A stretch of 9,391 bases of DNA from Thalassobius sp050633445 (GTDB lineage Bacteria; Pseudomonadota; Alphaproteobacteria; Rhodobacterales; Rhodobacteraceae). Under the pieces are notes generated by a model. The model made no database searches. It was not told the origin of the DNA and saw only the letters and a program-made list of their open reading frames with translations. The DNA is taken from NCBI GenBank assembly GCA_050633445.1, contig JBOEGN010000111.1, positions 1-9,391 on the forward strand. Direction: 5' to 3'. The translations under genes were made by a program, and so were the position numbers. This document shows positions 5,395-9,391 of the stretch, in pieces; position 1 is the first letter of the stretch; every line of letters starts with the position of its first letter.

Positions 5395-6972
5395 TCAGAC
5401 CCCTTTCCGAGTGGCCAATAACTTCTTTGCGATAGCAGGCAGGCCTACACCCAGAAACCAACATGTCAAAACCAGCGACAAAAGCGTCCAGTCACCGAAG
5501 CGGGCATAGAGTGTCCTTGGCAGGGCCGGGGGCAGAGGCACGTCTAGGACTCCAGTCTGCTCAAGGTCAAGGCTGGCCAACACGCGGCCTCTGGCATCAA
5601 TGACTGCGGAAATGCCGGTGTTTGCGGCGCGAAGCACTGGCAAGCCTTCTTCGACAGCGCGCATCCGTGCCGCCGCCAAATGCTGTTCCGGTCCGATTGA
5701 TGTTCCAAACCATGCATCGTTTGTGGCATTGAATATCCAGTCCGGACGAATGGCATCATCGACCACATGACCCGGAAAAATGATCTCGTAGCATATCGCA
5801 ACGCCAACAAAAGGTATTCTAGGCAAGGCTAAGGTGCGTGGCCCTGGGCCCGGTGTAAAATCCCCAAGACTTTCGGTCAGACGCTCAAACGGTAGCCATT
5901 TTCGAAAAGGAACATACTCGCCGAAAGGAACCAGTTTGTGTTTCGCATAGCCACCAAGGCTGCGCCCCTTTGTGTCATATGCCTGGACGGTATTGAAGTA
6001 GAGGGTGTTGGCGCCCGACGCGACCCGGTCTGGCACACCGGTCATGAGGATGCTTGATTGGGGGAGCGCGCGCATGATCCTCTGACGATCTGCTTCAACC
6101 TCGTCCAGAAATCCCGGATAGGCCGTTTCAGGCCACAATACGATGTCAGGAACGTCACCCTGGTTCGACAGGTCAATGTACCGTGATACGGTTTCTTCTC
6201 GCAGTTCCGGACGCCACTTGTCTTGCTGCGGCACGTTTCCCTGAACAATCCGAACAGTGATGTTCGTCGGCTCTTCTATGCCAAGCCAGAGACGGGTTTG
6301 CCCTGCACCCCAAAGGCTTGCGGCAAACCCAAGCGCCAAGACCAGGCCCCACGGACGTCTACTATTGCGACTGGCAATCAGATGGGTTGGCAGAACAACC
6401 AGAAAAACAAAGAGAAAGCCGAGACCGTAACTGCCAATCCACGCCGCCGGTTGCCGCAGCGGCTCATATTCGACGAGCGCATAACTTGACAGGTTCCAGG
6501 GGAATCCCGTCAGGACATGCCCGCGCAACCATTCGGCGGCGGTCCAGCATGTTGCAAAGAGCAGAGGGCTGGCCAGACCTTCAGACAATCGCGACCGCGC
6601 CAGCAGAGCAAACGCGAACGAGGCCAGCGCGGGAAAGAACGCAAGCAGCGCGTTCAACCCAGCGACGGCAGGTATGGCAAGCAGACCAAAGCGATCCGCA
6701 TCCACAAAAAAGCTCTCCGCGATCCAGAAGATCCCACCGGCGAAATATCCCAGACCAAAAGTCCAACCCGTGACCGCAGCGCGAAATGGGCGAAGCCCTC
6801 GCAAAATAAAAAATAAGCCACCGTAGGTCGCCGGAGCAAGTATCAAAAATGAGAAAGGCGGAAGGGTCAGGACGGTCAGCGCACCAAGACAAACAATTGC
6901 TGCGGCGTGAGCTAGCGAAAGCACAAGGGCGACCTTCCGAAATGCGGCCTTCTCTCCGGCGGTTTCTGTCAT
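5395..6972 (-). CDS. lnt: apolipoprotein N-acyltransferase
   Basis: 525 residues. Lnt adds the third acyl chain to the N-terminal diacylglyceryl-cysteine of lipoproteins, using phospholipid as donor, on the periplasmic side of the inner membrane. Several N-terminal membrane helices (about 12-225) precede a nitrilase-type domain. The catalytic triad is complete: Glu282 in LWPETAYPG, Lys344 in YAKHKLVPFGEYVP, and Cys394 in VAICYEIIFPG. A final helix lies at about 495-515. The length fits E. coli Lnt (512). I chose the ATG at 6972-6970, which overlaps the lspA stop in an ATGA junction; the upstream open frame to 7077 runs inside lspA. Coupling directly to lspA is uncommon in chromosomes, where lnt normally sits near ybeX/ybeY/miaB. 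It may therefore be an accessory second copy. Confidence 0.95.
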   Translation of the reverse strand: MTETAGEKAAFRKVALVLSLAHAAAIVCLGALTVLTLPPFSFLILAPATYGGLFFILRGLRPFRAAVTGWTFGLGYFAGGIFWIAESFFVDADRFGLLAIPAVAGLNALLAFFPALASFAFALLARSRLSEGLASPLLFATCWTAAEWLRGHVLTGFPWNLSSYALVEYEPLRQPAAWIGSYGLGFLFVFLVVLPTHLIASRNSRRPWGLVLALGFAASLWGAGQTRLWLGIEEPTNITVRIVQGNVPQQDKWRPELREETVSRYIDLSNQGDVPDIVLWPETAYPGFLDEVEADRQRIMRALPQSSILMTGVPDRVASGANTLYFNTVQAYDTKGRSLGGYAKHKLVPFGEYVPFRKWLPFERLTESLGDFTPGPGPRTLALPRIPFVGVAICYEIIFPGHVVDDAIRPDWIFNATNDAWFGTSIGPEQHLAAARMRAVEEGLPVLRAANTGISAVIDARGRVLASLDLEQTGVLDVPLPPALPRTLYARFGDWTLLSLVLTCWFLGVGLPAIAKKLLATRKGV

Positions 6973-7439
6973 TGCTCGGTCTGGGTTTTCTTCAACCCCG
7001 GCCAGGCCAGCAGCAGGGCGACACCGCAAAAAATAGCGGTGTCTGCGAGGTTGAAGGCTGGCCAATGCAGATCCCAAACATAAAAGTCCAGAAAATCGGT
7101 GACGGAGCCTACTCTGATCCGATCAATAACATTCCCCAAGGCTCCGCCAATGATCAGGCCATGGGCCACGGCCTCGCCCTCTTCTTTCGTTCTGAACATC
7201 AGGACTACGAGCCATAGGCATACAACCGTTGCCAGTAATACTAGCCCCCACCATGGCGCACCATTTAACAGACCAAAAGTCACGCCATCATTGCGATGGT
7301 AGACTAGATTGAAACCAGGAAAGACGGAAACACCGGAGCTCAGTGTAGAAGCGTTTGCGACGACAGCCATTTTACTCGCCTGATCCACGACGACAGCACT
7401 GAGTGTGCTCACCAGCCCGAGAGTTATCGTGTGTTTCAT
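6969..7439 (-). CDS. lspA: lipoprotein signal peptidase (signal peptidase II)
   Basis: 156 residues, an inner-membrane aspartyl protease that removes the signal peptide from prolipoproteins before Lnt acts. Four hydrophobic segments are visible (about 5-20, 62-82, 92-105, 131-147). Family motifs are present: D19QASK, NDGVTFGLL (50-58), GGALGNVIDRI (98-108), VTDFLDFY with catalytic Asp115, and FNLADTAIF with catalytic Asp133. Thr54 replaces the usual Ala in the NxGxAF motif. The ATG at 7439 is preceded by GAAGG at a 7-nt spacing and gives the normal length; the frame stays open to 7700 inside the next gene but without family similarity. It lies 76 nt after the DUF411 gene and overlaps lnt. Confidence 0.95.
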   Translation of the reverse strand: MKHTITLGLVSTLSAVVVDQASKMAVVANASTLSSGVSVFPGFNLVYHRNDGVTFGLLNGAPWWGLVLLATVVCLWLVVLMFRTKEEGEAVAHGLIIGGALGNVIDRIRVGSVTDFLDFYVWDLHWPAFNLADTAIFCGVALLLAWPGLKKTQTEQ

Positions 7440-7515
7440 GCTCTGGCCTTCACGCTGCTCAGGGACCGCAAAGTGACGCGGGAATGGGCGTCTTTGAATT
7501 GAATAGTGCGAGCCC

Positions 7516-7965
7516 TCAATCGCCGGGATAGCTGGCAAACACTTCCGTCGTTCCATCGTTGTTGATGAGAAACACGTCATAAGCTTCGCGCCAGCGGCTC
7601 TGGTCCATGCCGGGGGAGCCAAGCGGCATCCCTGGCACCGCGAGGCCGACAGCGTCCGGTCTCTCGCTGAGCAACCTGCGAATATCATCTGCGGGCACAT
7701 GGCCCTCGATCACGTACCCGTCGATAAGGCCTGTATGACAGGACACCATGCGTTGGGGGACTCCGCTGTCGAGTTTGAAACGAACAAGCAGCCCTGCAAA
7801 CATATCTTGTCCACTCGGCGCAAATCCGTTCTCCTCAAGATGATCCATCCAGGCGAGGCAGCACCCGCAGCCATTGGTCTTTTTGACATCAATCGGCGTG
7901 GCTTCGGCGATCGCCTGCGCGGCGAGGCTGAGTGAGAACACTGTGGCAAACGTGAATAGTTTCAT
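7516..7965 (-). CDS. DUF411 periplasmic metal-binding protein
   Basis: 149 residues with a Sec signal peptide (cleavage after AIA, about residue 20). The mature protein is a DUF411 (PF04214) domain: a thioredoxin-like start ending in CGCC (Cys33, Cys35, Cys36), then VSCHTGLIDGYVIEGHVPA (74-92) with Cys76, His77 and His89, and the family's AVPGMPLGSPGM (109-120), which supplies Met residues. DUF411 proteins are commonly encoded with copper or silver resistance genes and are thought to bind metal; a reaction is not established. The ATG is 3 nt past the M23 peptidase stop, so the two are co-transcribed and probably co-translated. The family is sure; copper as the ligand is inferred. Confidence 0.92.
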   Translation of the reverse strand: MKLFTFATVFSLSLAAQAIAEATPIDVKKTNGCGCCLAWMDHLEENGFAPSGQDMFAGLLVRFKLDSGVPQRMVSCHTGLIDGYVIEGHVPADDIRRLLSERPDAVGLAVPGMPLGSPGMDQSRWREAYDVFLINNDGTTEVFASYPGD

Positions 7966-7968
7966 GAT

Positions 7969-9342
7969 CTACAGTCTTTCTGAAGTCGCGGCGGCAACTT
8001 CCTGGTCAAGCAAACCCGTGAACTGCGCGCGAACAGTTTCAAGACGGACCAAAATGCTGGTGTTGGTCTCGACTTGGCTTGCCGCCGCGGCAAGCCGTTC
8101 TTCTGACATCGGGTCTGTCGGGCGACCGTCTACGCGCACTTCGTAGTGCAGGTTTGGACCAGTCGCGGTCCCGGTGGCGCCGACACTGCCAATATTGTCA
8201 CCTGCGGCGACTCTATCTCCAACGCCCAGTCCCTCCGGGACGTCGCTGAGATGTGCGTATCGTGTCATGGTGTCTGAACCATGTGCAATCTCGACCACGC
8301 GCCCATAGCCGCCGCGCCGCCCAATAAACGAGATGCGGCCCGGTGCCGTTGCGTAGACTGGCGTCCCTTGGGGCGCCGCAAAATCAACCCCGGTGTGCAT
8401 GCGCACATCCCCAAAAACCGGGTGCCTGCGATTGCCGTATACCGAACTCAGCCGCGCGCCCTTCACGGGTTGTGCAAACACCCGTAGCAATTCCCCATCA
8501 ACAAAAATCGTCGCGTTTCCGGATTTGTCGTCGGGCCAGACGACTTCATAAAGCGTCTCCTCGATCGTCAGCGCGGCGAAGGACAGGCTGGGTTGCCTAA
8601 TCTCTTCATCCTCGAACACCGTTTCACGCCACATCAATTGTAGCCGTTCGCCCCCTTTCAGATCCCGTCGGAAATCCACGGTGCCGCCCAGCATCTCGGC
8701 GAGGTCCACTGCAAACCGAGCCGGGACATCCGCTGACGCAAGGGTGGCAAAGATCGAATTCTGAACGGTGGTATCGGCGGCGCGAACAATCAAGTCTGGC
8801 TCGGGAACAATCCTGCGTGTCGCAATCTCATCTGTAAACGTGGCTTCAATCCGAACTCCTTCGTCCACCGAAAGCGCGACGCGGCGTGGGGTGCCCGACA
8901 AGGAAGTTTCGACTTCAATGCCGTATCCGGGTTTCAGTTTTCGCAGATCGTATTCTGCAGCCAAGGCAAGCGCGACCTCAGCGCGGTCGCTTGCAGTAAG
9001 ACCTGCTTTGGAGAGCAGTGCATCCAAGGTTTCGCCGGCGGACAATGTCCCTGACCAGATTTCAACTGGGGGCTTTACTTCAGGCAAAGCGACACTGGCC
9101 AATTGCAAGGCAGGGGGCTCTGGCCTCCATGCGACTGTCACTGGTTCAAAAGTCTCGTTCGAATAGATTGAAAGCAATTGATCCGGCGGTGCGGGCATCC
9201 GCATTGGTGACGGTTGCCAATCAGACACTGCTGCCAGCGCCTCCGGAACGGGAGCCTTTCTCCAGTCGGTTTGGAAACCAAACATCAATGCGATGGCAAG
9301 GCTTGTTCCGGCGATACTTGCGACGAGATATCTCAGCTTCAT
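7969..9342 (-). CDS. M23 (LytM/MepM-like) murein endopeptidase, membrane-anchored
   Basis: 457 residues. An uncleaved or signal helix at about 5-22 places it in the periplasm. Residues about 95-145 (GTLSAGETLDALLSKAGL and on) look like an OapA/LysM-like peptidoglycan-binding module, followed by a Csd3-type linking domain (about 170-290). The C-terminal LytM domain (295-415) has the full zinc site: His316 and Asp320 in MHTGVD, His364 in RYAHLS and His399 in LHYEV, so it should be an active zinc peptidase cutting peptidoglycan cross-links. The length fits E. coli MepM (about 440). The start ATG overlaps the stop of the preceding frame in ATGA and has an AAGAAG ribosome site. In this operon it precedes DUF411, lspA and lnt, a pairing of wall cleavage with metal binding and lipoprotein maturation. 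Confidence 0.93.
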   Translation of the reverse strand: MKLRYLVASIAGTSLAIALMFGFQTDWRKAPVPEALAAVSDWQPSPMRMPAPPDQLLSIYSNETFEPVTVAWRPEPPALQLASVALPEVKPPVEIWSGTLSAGETLDALLSKAGLTASDRAEVALALAAEYDLRKLKPGYGIEVETSLSGTPRRVALSVDEGVRIEATFTDEIATRRIVPEPDLIVRAADTTVQNSIFATLASADVPARFAVDLAEMLGGTVDFRRDLKGGERLQLMWRETVFEDEEIRQPSLSFAALTIEETLYEVVWPDDKSGNATIFVDGELLRVFAQPVKGARLSSVYGNRRHPVFGDVRMHTGVDFAAPQGTPVYATAPGRISFIGRRGGYGRVVEIAHGSDTMTRYAHLSDVPEGLGVGDRVAAGDNIGSVGATGTATGPNLHYEVRVDGRPTDPMSEERLAAAASQVETNTSILVRLETVRAQFTGLLDQEVAAATSERL

Positions 9343-9389
9343 GATGTTTCTTCTTCGGTTCTTGCGAGGACACGGCGGATCTTCGGCAC
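9339..9389 (-). CDS. 3' end of an unidentified gene preceding the M23 peptidase
   Basis: The last 16 codons (VPKIRRVLARTEEETS) of a frame entering from the right edge end at TGA 9341-9339, overlapping the M23 start by 4 nt in ATGA. The stop/start overlap matches the other junctions in the window, which supports a genuine upstream operon member. Too little is visible to assign a family. Confidence 0.45.
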   Translation of the reverse strand: MPKIRRVLARTEEETS

Positions 9390-9391
9390 CG

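Noticed and set aside
7440..7700. Extension of the lspA frame to 7700
   Set aside because: It runs antiphase through the end of the DUF411 gene, shows no membrane or LspA character, and the ATG at 7439 has its own ribosome site.
1..9391. tRNA, rRNA, CRISPR array, insertion sequence or attachment site
   Set aside because: No tandem spaced repeats, transposase motifs, terminal inverted repeats or tRNA-like cloverleaf were seen on either strand by eye.

Overview
The window reads as alphaproteobacterial DNA, most likely from the Rhodobacterales (Roseobacter/Rhodobacter group). The grounds are moderately high GC, tightly overlapping ATGA/TGATG gene junctions, a Fur-independent MntR of the proteobacterial type, and the style of the small gene behind lnt. 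That placement is inference from sequence style; no rRNA or phylogenetic marker is present.

Layout. (a) 2-187 (+) is the 3' end of an L,D-transpeptidase of the YkuD/YafK type, and it converges on the next operon. (b) 4524-220 (-) is a four-gene operon with stop/start overlaps at all three junctions: an exported two-haem cytochrome c peroxidase-like protein with large extra helical regions, then a PhnD-type periplasmic binding protein, a PhnC-type ATPase and a PhnE-type permease. (c) 4605-5066 (+) is a divergent mntR whose Mn-ligand residues are all present. In the short divergent region a perfect 9+2+9 palindrome lies just downstream of a good TTGACA-type promoter that fires into the cytochrome/ABC operon. 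(d) 5067-5225 is a convergent non-coding gap. (e) 9391-5226 (-) is a second tight operon: the tail of an unidentified gene, an M23 LytM-type murein peptidase, a DUF411 metal-binding protein, lspA, lnt, and an overlooked 55-residue two-helix membrane protein.

How the genes may work together. Automated annotation would call the ABC transporter a phosphonate importer. However, no C-P lyase or phosphite oxidation gene is visible, the operon lies divergent to mntR with an operator-like palindrome, it starts with a redox haem protein, and the binding protein departs from the usual phosphonate pocket (SESG for STSG, GGY for GSH). The most interesting reading is a metal-responsive uptake system in which a periplasmic dihaem protein works with a re-purposed PhnCDE transporter. 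This is a hypothesis from context and motifs, not a demonstrated function.

The second operon joins cell-wall cleavage (M23), a copper-type periplasmic metal-binding protein (DUF411) and two steps of lipoprotein maturation (lspA, lnt). lspA and lnt usually sit apart from each other in proteobacteria, so these may be accessory, metal-resistance-associated copies.
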